Assembly: GCF_017654505.1 (NCBI RefSeq) | Contig: NC_054534.1 | Coordinates: 19,097,693 to 19,161,692 of the forward strand | DNA: 64,000 bases | Source: Polyodon spathula | Lineage: Eukaryota; Chordata; Actinopteri; Acipenseriformes; Polyodontidae | Reading direction: 5' to 3' | Part shown: positions 51,598 to 63,180 of the stretch, piece after piece | Layout of the letters: every line of letters begins with the position of its first letter | Numbering within the stretch: the stretch's first letter is position 1 | Program-made: the position numbers and the translations under genes | Notes under the pieces: generated by a model | What the model saw: the letters and a program-made list of their open reading frames with translations, nothing else | Database searches by the model: none | What the model was told of the DNA's origin: nothing

Positions 51598-51599
<2 letters not shown>

Positions 51600-52157
51600 T
51601 ATTTTCAGACCCTTCCTATGGTGTCCAATGTTGTGAAATTACAAAATGATGCATAAACATTTTTTTAAACTCAATATTTTATTCAAAACTTGAATGCTCA
51701 AACTGAAAACTTCTAAGGGTAAGATAAGTTAGATAAATAAGATAGATAATTTTATTGAATTTATTTTTTAACCTGCTCAAATTTGTGGTACATGAAAACT
51801 GACATTAGTATCCATCAGGCTTGTACTAGTTGTATCATTTATACTTGAAACTACCTTTGCAACATTGTCAGCAAAAATGTGGGGGCTAGTCTCCCCTCTC
51901 GGTGTCTTTAGAGCAATATACTCAAGCGTGCAAGAGTAAATTACATGCAAGAAACATGTTTGAGCTAATAAAAATGAACTGGAAACGGTGACGACTACAG
52001 ACTGAAAACTGTGTTTTCTAAACTTTAAACTTACTTCCAAGAAAAAGTCGCAGAAAAGTTTGTTAGGAAATCCATTCACTCCACTCCACTCCATTTCACT
52101 TCTATTCCCTTCCCTTCCCTTTCCTTCCCTGGCCCTGCTTCGCCCTCCAAATGTTAC
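51598..52157. other. MCC intron 1, 5' part
   Basis: Non-coding. It ends at the minus-strand donor GTAACA of exon 1. A short repeated (CTTCC)n-like tract, CCCTTCCCTTCCC, is near 52107-52127. Confidence 0.6.
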
Positions 52158-52285
52158 CTGCTGATGTATCCGTCTCCGTCCCCGTCACAAGTATGGAAGA
52201 GCCGCCTCATCCTCTCCTCCTCGCCGTTGCTGGATGTGTCACTGCTGCCGCTGCTCACACTCACCTCCACCGCAGCCGCCGCCAT
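52158..52285 (-). CDS. MCC long-isoform exon 1
   Basis: The minus-strand ATG at 52285 opens MAAAAVEVSVSSGSSDTSSN, then GEEERMRRLFHTCDGDGDGYIS, and the exon ends AG followed by the donor GTAACA. An in-frame TGA at 52346-52348 with no ATG in between fixes the start. The Asp-Gly-Asp-Gly-Asp-Gly-Tyr-Ile run is the first part of a canonical EF-hand calcium loop, finished in exon 2 by S-R-N-D. The 128-bp exon leaves two bases over, matching exon 2. The low-complexity Ala/Ser start fits the long isoform of MCC. Confidence 0.93.
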
Positions 52286-52500
52286 AATGTCCCCCAGTGG
52301 CGAGCTTCTCTTTTCCGCCCTCACGATCTTGTTAAGTGTCCGATCTCAACGAAAGCACAGCAGAAACATTCAATCGCTATCCGTCTTTGGGGCTCAGGCA
52401 CCGCGCACCATGCAAACAACACTACCAGCTGCGTGCGCACATTCCAATCCAGGCACGCTGTCTGACCACGAGAGGGATAGCTAGGGTGTACGATCTGGAT
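52286..52500 (-). promoter_or_regulatory. MCC long-isoform 5' UTR and promoter region
   Basis: Sequence around and upstream of exon 1 is the most GC-rich and CpG-rich of its surroundings, as in CpG-island promoters. No TATA box is obvious. The transcription start cannot be located from sequence alone. Confidence 0.45.
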
Positions 52501-55500
52501 CATTGTGTTGGAAATAAAAATAACGGAGTCTGGTGTAAGAAATATTAAACATTAAATATCTGGTGTCTTCTAAGAAATATTAAACATTAAATAATGTAGA
52601 TACAAACAGCTCATGGATTTGTTTATTTACTTTGCAGTAATGCAACTGCTGCTTTATGCTGTTCCATATTTAGATTGTGTATATAAATAGTATTTCATGT
52701 TCTGCTATGTGATTTTTCTGTTGAATTGTTCCTAATTACATTTTTTAATTAAAAACAAAAAAGTCCCCAGCAAAATAATTAGTATCAGAAAGTGTTTTTT
52801 TTTGTTGTTGTTGTTGTTGTTGATGAAATGTGTATGTGAAAAAAAAAAATGATGGTAGATCCCCTTTTTTAAAATTTTCAATCCTGTGGAGTAATTCCTG
52901 GTGTGCCCATGCTGTGTCACAAAATGTTTAATTCAAAGACCCATAGTTCGTCTGGTGTGTGTGTGTTGAGGGCTATTATATTTTTGGGTATATTTATAAA
53001 TGTACTTATAAATTTATAAGTATATAGATATGCACAACAAGAAGTAATATATTACAATTGAACACATCTTTTCCAATGTCAGTTTTCAATATATTTTGTG
53101 TGTAGCATATATTGTAATCAATATATTTTACAATAACTCTTTTGTAAAGGGCATTATTTTTTTGTTTAGTGTAATTATATGTTCTTCCCACTAAAAATTG
53201 CCAGAGGAAACAAAATAAAATGAAATAAAAAAAAATAAATAAAAATAAAAAAAATACCACTATGAACATTGAGGGAGCTGTTAGTCATCATTACCAGCAT
53301 CCACATGTGAAAATGGAAATTGGACACACTGCGCAGGCAGAAGGACAGATGCCTCCATATGCTTGCAGATCCTGATTAACAATCAAATCAAGTTTCTTCA
53401 CAGTTGCATAGGAGCTTCTCCAGGTTTGTGTAAAAAGTAATGGTACTGTACAGACTGAGAGACAGACAGCCTTCATGCTTACAGGTTATAATTCATAGCT
53501 TGGGCGAAAATAGGTCCTTAGCAGGTTTCATCACAAATGAACAAGAGTCCTTTATTTCTGTGCTGGAGCCTTAGCCGGGGTGGGGGCTGCAACGGTTTTC
53601 AGGAATAAATGAAAATGAACAAACATTTCATGAATTAAAACCATACGCAGAGTATAACCGCAACTAAACACTGCGTGCTGTACAAGTGGCAGTTTTTTCC
53701 ACTGTGCACATGCTTCTTTTGCGCCACTGTCTGTGGATGTATAAATGACAATGCTCTTAAACCAGTAGGCCTTATTATTAATTTTTTCATTTTTTTTAAT
53801 CAATGGAGATACTTATGAAATGATTTTACTACCTGAAACTTGTCATATTTGTTTGCATATCAAAATGGTTTTGTTATTCAGCTGAATAACTACTCCATTG
53901 AAGTTGCTACACAATTGTATGAATTACGCCGTAAGTAGATTAGAGGTGTAGCTTACAGTGCAGTTAATATGAATGTAGGACAAGGTGTAAAACATGTTCA
54001 AAGCACTCAAAATATTGAATTAGTCTTCATAAAGAGATGATCAGGTAACTGATTCTGACTGCTGAAATTACTTCAAAGGGGTTTAATTGACAGCAGGACT
54101 AACCAGCTACTGTATTTAGATCGAAAAGTATGGGTCAGATGTAGCCTGGAGGCTGTGACTGGCTTGGACGTTGAAGTAATGTAGATTCTCCAGTAACAAT
54201 GAAATGCAGGAACGGAATCTCTGAAGAGCAAATAACTTTTAACTGGAATATGTCTGGCAGCTTTGTTGCATTGCAACTTTTATTAAAAGCCTACCCCTTC
54301 TTTGTGTGCACTCTTCAACTGGTGTAGAATGCATCACACAATATCAATTGTTTTCTGATTGAAATATATCAATGTACTCCAATATACTGCTCTGTAGATC
54401 ATATGGGTTAAATATGAACCCTCTTGTGTTTTCTGGATTGACCTGGACCTAGCCTGCATACAAAAACAGCTAGATGAGAGGGAACGTATTTAGGAACTAC
54501 ATTTGTTTTTCATTCTAAGTCATTTGTTTACCTTTGCATTTTATGCTGTATTACATGGTCTCCAATAAATGGGCCAAAATATTACATCATGGAATGCCTA
54601 ATAGGTTTTTTTAAATTATCTTTTAAGAATTTGGTTTATTGACACATACATTATGTTATATTCTGTAAAACATTCTGTTGTTTATTTTGGAAGCTTTTTA
54701 TAGGATTCCAAAGAAAGCCCAAGGAAGTGTTATAGGGTGGCAAAGTGGCTTGGTTTGGCTGTGGCCTGGCTACTGCTGAATTTTGTTACTGCCTTCAACT
54801 CATTCATTCAGCATCATACCACTTAGTCATGCTAACACTTCAAGTTAATTAACCATGTGATATGGGCTTCAACAGTGTCATTATGGACATTTTATTTTAT
54901 ATTTTGACATTGTGTTCACATGGCTTATTCTGTGCCAGTACCAGCTTTTTACCAGTCCTGGATATTGACTGCTCTGGATTCCTCTTTTCTGAGTCTTCAT
55001 TAGAAGAATATATATACACACTACATTTCATCGTTGGCTTCATTTATGGAGTTCAGCTTTTTTGTCCTTTTCAAAATTATCCAAAGACACTGATACAGCT
55101 AATTAGAGTCTATCTATTACACATATAAACTAATTTTATAGCTGCTATACTGCAATACAATTACAGTACTAGTACAAAAAAATGTAAAATGAATACATTA
55201 AAATTTCACTCTTGCATAAAATAAAATATTTTTGACCTCAAGCATTTTATGTGTATATAATGATTTTATAATAAATATGCACATATAATAATTTACTTCA
55301 AGGCAGATGTAATTAACCAAGGAATGCTACACAACAAATGGTAATACATGTCGAATATTCTGTGGTTTTCTGGGAATCAAAAGAAAATGAATACCATCAA
55401 GGGGTTTTGTAACATTATGAAGCTTGACTGATGAATAAAATGTCAGGTTAACACCCAAAGGCAAATTTCCTTGTAAAAGCAATGAAAAACAGTAACATTT

Positions 55501-58009
55501 TTTGAATGATTTGCCTTTGTTGGCCATTGAACTTGGAACATATTACACCACTATGCTTTTTGTATACTGATTATCCTTCTGCTGTACTGCAACCTGTGTC
55601 ACCAAGAAGAAACAATATAAAATAATTCAAACAAAAGAAGTTGTATTTCCTTTGGGGAGAATGTAATGCAGTTTATTTGCTTTATACCCTCCCCACCCCT
55701 ACTCCCTATCAAATAAGACACTGTGGGACTGATATAAGGATACTTGCAAAGTGATGTGCAGCTGTAAAACACCTATATTGATGCCAAAAATGTGTTTGGA
55801 GGGAGTAAACTGGGACTTTAGCGGTCACTAAAAATGCTGTGCATGTACAGAAAGTATTTCACCTGGCGTTCTGCACCCGCTATCAAATTAGCACTTTGTC
55901 ATCATTAAGCCACTTAAATGATATTGAAATGTATTCAAATGAAGAAAAGAGCATGGAATTGGGCGGGGATCTGGAATACTAAGTAGGCACAAACATTATA
56001 ATGAGATGTAAGGATTTTGCCTTGCACTTGGGCAATTGCTGACACTCCATAAACTTTGCACTTCCTCTGACAAGGTGCAAATAATTATATAAGCAGGTAA
56101 TTAAGAGCTGTATAAAACCACACCCCTTCATTCAGTGACCTCAGAGGCTCACTGTTCCGGATCATTGTTTCTTACAGTAATGCTGGGAGGAGGTGACTCT
56201 CTTGCAGAAAACATTTAATAACATAGGCCTGCCCTCGACATGGTGCAAACGTAATTACACCGGACCCCATGGGAACATTATTATCCAGGGCGACAAGTTA
56301 AGTCACCTTGATAATTAGAATGAATCAAGTCTAATTAATCGACAGTGAGTTGCTGATGGCTCTGCTGGTAGTTGACCAGGATGGCACCAAAGTTTTGTAC
56401 TTGCTAGAAGTCCCTTCTGTGTTTCTGTGCTGACCCAGTGTAGATGTAAATAAATAAATAAATAAAATATTTCAATATCTGCTAGTAACAGACTAGCCCT
56501 TATACCTTTTGTAATTACAATATATTTCATCCTTAAAATATTCATAATGCCACTGTGATGGGCTCCCTCTGGTGGCTCCCCTGTAGTTTTCAATGACTGC
56601 ACTCAACATTATGTACCAGTAGCGCAATGGGTTATGTGTCTCAGAAGATTGATGATTCAAGCATCTCCTTTAGTCTTCTAAAGCTTGCACTGTATAGCAA
56701 TGTTAAACTGCAGTAACTTTAAATTCTATAGCCATGAAGACCTTGCCATTGACCTTTTAGGCCACATTTATGAGTGACTTTCATCTCTGAACATGTACAG
56801 GTTATCATCTTACTGGTCAAGTGTAAATCATAAACTTAATGAACCATACATAACATTACCTTATTACTGGGAGTGCAGTTTTAATTAATGCAATTAAGAT
56901 AGATTACAATTAAACTCATATATATCTCATGATGTGCAATGTACTGTGTATGCTGATATGTGGTTGATGAATACACTGAATAGAATATTATTTAAAAGTG
57001 AACTGATGCAAGTTTATATGATGCACAGGTCATGTAACACAATTAACAATTAAGTTACCGAACTTACCAGTCAAAGGACCTTGGGGGAAATCCCAGATGA
57101 ACTGGTATAATGTTAAAGAGTTGCTAGTTCCGTCAGTGTTTAGATAAATAATCAACATCTTGATAATGAGTTATCTAAGTCAGCATGAACTAACCTAATG
57201 AGGCAGCAGTTTCCCAGTCTTTTTGGCTGGGTGTCAGTCTCTAGCAGAAAGCATTTACTAATATGTATCTCAACATACAGTAGATACAATTATTATATTT
57301 ACTGTAATTAATGGGTGACAAGTCAAGTTGCCAAGACAAGTCTCTACAGCCTTGTCACTGAAAGCTACCGTCTGATGGTGGACCACAACAGCAATAACGA
57401 AAGACGGTCCGTTATTGGCCACCCATTTTTTAATTGCTATAATTACATTATTTTTATTATTATGTACAGACTTCCATCAGCAAGCAGTGGTTTAAGAACA
57501 GGTGTCATTAATTAGAGTCATCTCTCAGTCGGTAAGCGAGGCAATAATCAGCAGGGACTGTGTCACAGCAAACGCTACTGGCCAGGAGCCCAGTGTGCTC
57601 AGAGCGGACACCTGCAGGGTTGGCCTTTGTCCCCCAGAGGCCAGTAACTCAATGACAATCCAAATTGGGAAGAAAATGAGGCGTAAAGTAATTGGGCACA
57701 TTAAATAAAAATAAAAATAAATTGAAAAGAGAGGTGTTCCTTGGTAAATCTTTACTACATTATTTTATAGTTTAGTATTCTGTGCACCCTGCTTCAAAAC
57801 CAGACATGGATGGCTGACCAGTTTGTTTACTTTATTACCTGAGGTAGTTTCAGCTGCAGGCAAACAAGCTTTCTCAGTCCGTGAACTATTTAAATATAGG
57901 AAAAAAAGGATATAGGAACATCAAGCAAATAAATAAATAAATAAATAAATAAAAATAAAATGGGTCGCTAAGATGATTGCTCTATTCAGATACAACCTTA
58001 CTGTAGTCG
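52501..58009. other. MCC/YTHDC2 intergenic interval, no gene seen
   Basis: About 5.5 kb of AT-rich sequence between the two divergent genes. Simple repeats include a (TTG)n run at about 52802-52822 and an (AAAT)n run at about 57929-57955. No exon of the TSSK kinase that sits near MCC in mammals is visible, and no transposon ends are clear. A stretch at about 57540-57720 looks repeat-like (it ends ATCCAAATTGGGAAGAAAAT) but I cannot define it. Confidence 0.5.
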
Positions 58010-58135
58010 CTGTGAAACGAGGAGGCGGGAGTCTGGGATATGACGCCACAGCAGTGTCCTGGGTTTGAAACCGAAGAGAAACACTACCGGCAACATACTG
58101 AAGCGGCTGATTGAGAAACTGAAAGGTTAATTCTA
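58010..58135 (+). promoter_or_regulatory. Possible YTHDC2 promoter and 5' UTR exon
   Basis: A small GC-rich patch with GGAGGCGGGAG (Sp1-like) and TGACGCCA (CRE-like), ending CTGAAAG followed by GTTAAT, a weak donor. The coding exon 1 has an acceptor-like TTTTAAACAG just before its ATG, so an upstream non-coding exon is expected somewhere. Position and composition are the only support. Confidence 0.25.
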
Positions 58136-59379
58136 CCTTATTCACATAAAATTCAATATTAGAAAATGTATTTGTAATTGGTTATATTAACACGAAATCC
58201 CATTTTCCAGAATGTCATGGACTTACTGCAGTACACAGCAGCTGAGTAAGGATTCGGGGTTGCAGTATTTGTTCTTTTTTTTATAGCACTAAACTTTTGA
58301 TTTAACGTAAAATATATTTTACACGAACATGTTTATAGTGGCTTTTTATTTCTACTTCGTTTAGTATTCGCTTTCTGTTAATTGTGTTGGAATTATGTCA
58401 ATGTACAGTGCGTAAAATATTATTAACGTCGTACTGCTTGAACTATAAAAAATATATAAATACATAACATTTCACCAAACAAAAATCACAGGACATAGAG
58501 TGGTAATACACCCTAGACACGTGATGTTCAAATATTACAGCTACTTGTATTATCCATACAAAATATACAGATTTTTTGCATCAAAATAATGTGAACCCAA
58601 TGAAGTGTTAGTACTGTGATAGCTCACCTTTCTTAGGGATGTGGAACTACAAGAGATTGTTGTTTTTGTCAAGTGACTTGTTTATGGTTTATTTTGCTTT
58701 CAGTTTAAAAAGTCAATTGGTTTTTCTGCACTGTGACACATTGAGAACTAGCTGTGATCATTTAAAATGTCATCTACAGCTACACTTTTACTGCAGGACT
58801 TCAGGTTCAGTGGTGGGCTTCACGTCAAAACTGAGCTGAGACCAGCTAATTGCATCCCATTTCATATCATGGTTAAGATTTTTAATTAAGCTTTGAAACT
58901 TGACATTTGTAATCTTGTTTCTTGAAATGTAACTTATTTAGCTTGTAAGCAATAACACCTAAATATCCCTTTGAAAATACCCCCACATGCATCGGTCACA
59001 TTTCTTTTTTTTTTGGTCATGAAGGTGAAAGAACACAAGCATGCATTTTGACAATACAATGCACATTTACCCCAAGTAAATGCTATCCATTCTTTGACAT
59101 CTGTAAAATGGTGACAGACCAAGACCAGGGCATATGGACATGGGTATTCATATGAACAACTGGGGCGAAATGCACAGAAAACATAAAATTATGCTTATGA
59201 GGCCTTAAGGCATATTTCAGACATCAAAATGAAGCCCTGTGCAGGGACCAATCTGCACAGACTTTTGCATAAGGTATGTGGGGTGGGGCTTAAAAAAGCT
59301 CTATTGTTGTATAAGATGCATGAACCACAACAGTTTGTGTTTTCTGTAATGTAAGAAACTTTGCTCTTTTAAACAGAAA
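58136..59379. other. Probable 5' intron of the YTHDC2 copy
   Basis: AT-rich, no exon recognised. It ends with TTTGCTCTTTTAAACAG, an acceptor-like sequence directly before the AAAATG start of the coding part. Confidence 0.4.
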
Positions 59380-59535
59380 ATGTCACGACCAAGTAGCATG
59401 TCTCCGAGGCCAAGCCGAAGTCTAGCCAGTCTGGTTCTTCAAGAGCTCGAGGGCTGAAGGATATCTGGATCGATGAAGAAGTTAAGATAGCTGTGAACAT
59501 TGCGCTGGACAGATTTCGATACAGTGATCAAAAAG
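59380..59535 (+). pseudogene. YTHDC2-like exon 1, frameshifted
   Basis: The ATG at 59380 gives MSRPSSMSPRPSR. The reading frame then has to shift by one base near 59415-59425 to give GLKDIWIDEEVKIAVNIALD, the conserved start of the protein. Without the shift a TGA appears at 59455-59457. The exon ends AAAAG, donor GTAAAA. Confidence 0.9.
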
Positions 59536-59798
59536 GTAAAAGCTTTGAGCAGCCTGTTGTTGGAACATGGAACCAGAAGTCCTTGGATGTCTGGCACACA
59601 GTAAAACATTAAAGTGACTTGCTTTTGAAGGAGTTATTATTTCCAAGAATGATTCCTTCTCGAATTATACTGTCTTAGTGTATACATTTGATCCCAAAAT
59701 GAATAGCCATGAAATGCTTATTTAAAATGTTATGCATTGCATTTCATTGTAGTTACACCTCACCTCACTGTATTTTTTATTTTTTTTTGGTGTCATAG

Positions 59799-59889
59799 AA
59801 ATGGAATTCCCATCTTCCTTGACCAGCACTGAAAGGGCATTTATTCATCGTCTTGCACAGTCTGTGGGCCTGATTTCCAAAAGTAGAGG
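59799..59889 (+). pseudogene. YTHDC2-like exon 2
   Basis: After acceptor TGTCATAG: EMEFPSSLTSTERAFIHRLA and QSVGLISKSR. Donor GTGAGG. Phase fits exon 1 (corrected frame) and exon 3. No damage inside this exon. Confidence 0.92.
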
Positions 59890-60018
59890 GTGAGGTTTTT
59901 TTTTTGTGTTTTTATCAAATATAGATTGCAGATATCTTGTTAGTGTAAAACAAATGATAGTACTTACATAAAACAGTCATAATATTCTGACAAATAAGTA
60001 CTATTAGTGCTGTTCTAG

Positions 60019-60208
60019 AAAGGGGACAGCTAGGTTTCTTACAATAAAGAAGAAGGATGACTCTGAGGCAGCACAGTCTGTAATGAACTTCAGCCTTTCC
60101 CACAACACTACACATGCAATGCGAAGTTTGCTTCAGAGATTTCCAGTCGCTAACAAAGAACGGACTGATCTTCTGCCTAAAACTGAATGAGGAAGCTCAC
60201 TGGGGCTG
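60019..60208 (+). pseudogene. YTHDC2-like exon 3, with stop and deletion
   Basis: Acceptor TGTTCTAG, then KGTARFLTIKKKDDSEAAQ and on to LLQRFPVANKERTDLLPKTE, then TGA at 60188-60190 where the family has Arg, consistent with a CGA to TGA change. The following bases are one short for the frame of exon 4. Donor GTAAGC. Confidence 0.92.
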
Positions 60209-60648
60209 GTAAGCATGTTTGTTTTCTTTCTAATTGCGTGCTGTACACAGTAAATGAGTGTTTTATAACCTTACATTGTGATTATCTCTGATATCAAATA
60301 CACTAAATTTGGAAATATTCATTTGTATTTGTCCTGTTAAGAGTTATAACCTATACAAAATATATAATTTCTGATGGATATGATTTTAACATGTATTAAG
60401 ATGCTAATGTTATTCAGGGAGGAATATAAAGCTCCCGTTGCACAGCAGTTCCAAATTTCACTAGGAGCTTGATTAGATGTCCCTGTGATTATAAGCTCTA
60501 TATGTTGTGGTTAATTATGTTTATAGGAGAAGCTTGGAAGTTCAGACTGCTAAAAATGTAATAAAAATAATCAAAAGCCATTTAAAGAAACCATATAGTG
60601 CTAATCATGTAATTGCATCATAATAGTAACTTCTTGTCATGTGTTTAG

Positions 60649-60851
60649 AAAGCATCAGAGATTAGAACAGGACAAGCGGACGCCTCAACAGCGGGATCCC
60701 CCAGGTTCCTCCGAGGAGAGGGGAGTTGGATTTGGATTCTTTCAGGCGCACACTGCCAGTCTATGAAAGACGAGAGGAAATTGTAAAGATTATAAAAGAA
60801 AACAGAGTGGTGTTAGTAGTTGGTGAAACTGGATCTGGAAAGACTACACAG
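60649..60851 (+). pseudogene. YTHDC2-like exon 4 (Walker A), with stop
   Basis: Acceptor GTGTTTAG. In the conserved frame a TAG occurs at 60663-60665. It is followed by TSGRLNSGIPQVPPRRGE and VYERREEIVKIIKEN, then VVGETGSGKTTQ, the intact Walker A loop of a DEAH-box helicase. Donor GTGTGT. Confidence 0.93.
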
Positions 60852-61232
60852 GTGTGTTCATACTCTGAATACATTTATTAAACTTGGTAACTTATGTTGA
60901 CTAAATAACTGTTGAAATAGCTCTGAAACAAAAGAAAATGTGTGCATATTTACTGAAACAACATAGCAAACATTTAGGCTAAAATACAAAGGCAAAGCAG
61001 ATTTTTTCTGATAAAGTGAATAAATATACTCAAAATCCTCATAGCACCAACTTTTGAAAATTAATTCCTTTGTCTCTTTTCTACCTGTTCTTCACAGTCC
61101 TTTTAAATTATCTATTTGTTCATATAAAAGTACAAGATGCCAGGAAATGTGATTCTAAATTATAATGGCTTTGTCCTTTGAGACACTGCAGGGTATGTGG
61201 ATGGGTAATTTCTTTGGTTTGTTATGTTCCAG

Positions 61233-61399
61233 GTACATCAGTTTCTCCTTGATGATTCTTATATGAATGGAAATCCATGCTGTATATTCTGTACTCAGCC
61301 AAGGAGGCTAGCAGCCATTGCTATGGCTGAACGAGTACCTGCAGAGAGAGGGGAAAAAATTGGCCAGACAATTAGCTACCAGATACGACTGGAAAGCAG
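61233..61399 (+). pseudogene. YTHDC2-like exon 5 (motif Ia)
   Basis: Acceptor TATGTTCCAG. Reads VHQFLLDDSYMNGNPCCIFC, then TQPRRLAAIAMAERVPAERG, ending QTISYQIRLESR. Open throughout. The donor GTGAGA is intact, yet the next YTHDC2 exon of the family is missing. Confidence 0.93.
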
Positions 61400-61782
61400 G
61401 TGAGAGCATTTTGAAATTATAGGAATTTGATTCTGTTGATTGTTGTTGTACCCAGTGCCAATGTGTAGATTTCCTCTCCAAAAAGTATATGAAATAGTAT
61501 TTAAAGCAATTCGAGACTAGACTAAAGTTCACTGCATAAAACATCCTCTGCCTAACGGACAACCCGCTGAGAAATATAATCCAATACAAAGAAGGCATCG
61601 CTTTCTCTTCTGGAGCTTCACACAGCTCCCCCTGCTTTTATCACAGCACAAGACCTTGTGAATTCCACACTTAGATATCCTGTGTTGATTGAATCCAACC
61701 TGAATAGGGCATGAATAGCAGTCATTTTAGTAATTTTCCTGTTTACTCTGTATACTATACATGTTTTCTTTGTTTCTTCCAG
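61400..61782 (+). other. Fused intron spanning the deleted middle of the YTHDC2 copy
   Basis: A 383-bp stretch between the donor of exon 5 and the acceptor of an exon that belongs far downstream in the family. It must contain the deletion junction, joining the start of one intron to the end of another. No transposon is visible at the join. Confidence 0.8.
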
Positions 61783-61888
61783 AGCCGGTTGCTGTAGACC
61801 AGGTGTATGTTTCCACCTGTTCAGCAGATTACGATTCAAAAACATGTTGGAGTTCCAGGTTCCGGAGCTTCTCAGGATGCCTCTCCAG
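61783..61888 (+). pseudogene. YTHDC2-like 3' exon (motif VI region)
   Basis: Acceptor TTTCTTCCAG. Reads (R)AGCCRPGVCFHLFSRLRF and then KNMLEFQVPELLRMPLQ. The Arg of RAGR is Cys here (RAGC), a change in helicase motif VI. Donor GTAGAT. In frame with the next exon. Confidence 0.9.
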
Positions 61889-62491
61889 GTAGATGTTCTT
61901 GCCTTTCTTTACCTTATTTTTTTAAAACCTTTTTTTTACATCATAAAACAATTGTGTGTCTTATGGTAGAAGATAAGAATCTGGAATTCTCTTGTTTTCA
62001 AATTCTTTAGCTGGTTTGTTTAGGATTTTCATTCCTGTACCTCCTAATCTCTTGCAAGCAAAATGACAAAATTAATTTATATGTTGTTTCTGATTTCAAG
62101 TGTACTAAAAAAAAGAATAATTTATAAAAGAAACACAAGAAATTGCTTCTCATCTTGTCACTGGAAATATTTGTAAAGTATATATAGAATTTTGTAAGTT
62201 CCTCATTTACTCTTTTTGTCTGTCTGATAAAAACGCTGTTTGATTGGGTAGGCTAAATAGTTGAAGTTTTCTTGTTGGCATATCTGCTATAATATATCTG
62301 TTACAGTTTGATTATTAAAGTGACTTACAGTTTGTTTACTAAAGGGAGTATTGCAAGTGTCGGATTGAAAGTGGGTAAAATAAAGGGTACAAATGTACCG
62401 TTTTGATAAAAAGTGAGAAAGCACATAAAAGAGAACTGTTGCTAATACTCCTTTTGCATGATGCATATTTCCATTAACTGTACTTTCACAG

Positions 62492-62611
62492 GAACTGTGT
62501 CTGCACACTAAACTGGTGGCTCCCATCACCTGTCCAATAGCCGATTTCCTTGCCAAAGCTCCTGAGCCACCACCGGCTCTGATTGTCAGGAACGCTGTGC
62601 AGATGCTCAAG
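62492..62611 (+). pseudogene. YTHDC2-like 3' exon (ELCLHTKL)
   Basis: Acceptor CTTTCACAG, 40 codons from ELCLHTKLVAPITCPIADFL to IVRNAVQMLK, donor GTACCT. Undamaged. Confidence 0.92.
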
Positions 62612-62705
62612 GTACCTTTGCGGTTTTCACAGCGCACAGGGTAAGCAGATTCCTTTTACTATCTCACTGTAAAAGTGTCATTCAAATTCTGTTCTCGCTA
62701 TCTAG

Positions 62706-62979
62706 ACAATTGATGCCATGGACCCCTGGGAAGACTTGACGGAACTCGGATACCACCTAGCTGATTTCCCAAGTCGAACTGCACTTTGGAAAGATGGTGC
62801 TGTGTGCTGTGGTCCTCAAGTTCCTTGATCGTATTCTCACGATAGCCTGCACGCTGGCCTGCAGAGATCCCTTTGTTCTGCTGGTACAGGCTGCACAGAA
62901 GAGGGCAGCAATGCTATGCAGGAAGTGTTTCACTGCAGGGACGTTCAGTGACCATATGGCTCTCCTTCGAGCTTTCCAG
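62706..62979 (+). pseudogene. YTHDC2-like 3' exon, frameshifted and without splice donor
   Basis: Acceptor GCTATCTAG, then TIDAMDPWEDLTELGYHLAD and FP. One extra A at 62771-62772 shifts the frame, after which GKMVLCAVVLKFLDRILTIA and SDHMALLRAFQ follow. The base pair after CAG at 62977-62979 is TT, where the family needs the GT donor. Read-through meets a TAA at 62996-62998. Confidence 0.92.
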
Positions 62980-63180
62980 TTACTGTGTGACCTTTAATTA
63001 CAGCTCTGACTCTGACTTGTCTTGTTATAATGAGCTACTCTAGTATTTTTCTTGATCATTTTATTATTTGACTTTTGGTGTGTTGGTTTGGCTTAATTTC
63101 TGTTTGGTCTTAGGCCCTCAGCTGAAACCTAAGTCCTGACATTTTTTAATTGCATTCATTGAATTGTTTCTGATTATTAG

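Noticed and set aside
53552..53803. Minus-strand frame ending AAPTPAKAPAQK followed by an AATAAA
   Set aside because: The end looks faintly like a ribosomal-protein tail and could suggest a processed pseudogene, but nothing upstream supports any specific family.
54862..55128. 88-codon plus-strand frame rich in hydrophobic residues
   Set aside because: No recognisable domain, no splice context, and composition expected of AT-rich intergenic DNA.
57540..57720. Possible SINE tail (ends ATCCAAATTGGGAAGAAAAT)
   Set aside because: No box A or box B and no duplication could be found, so only a vague resemblance to the SINE at 21.6 kb remains.
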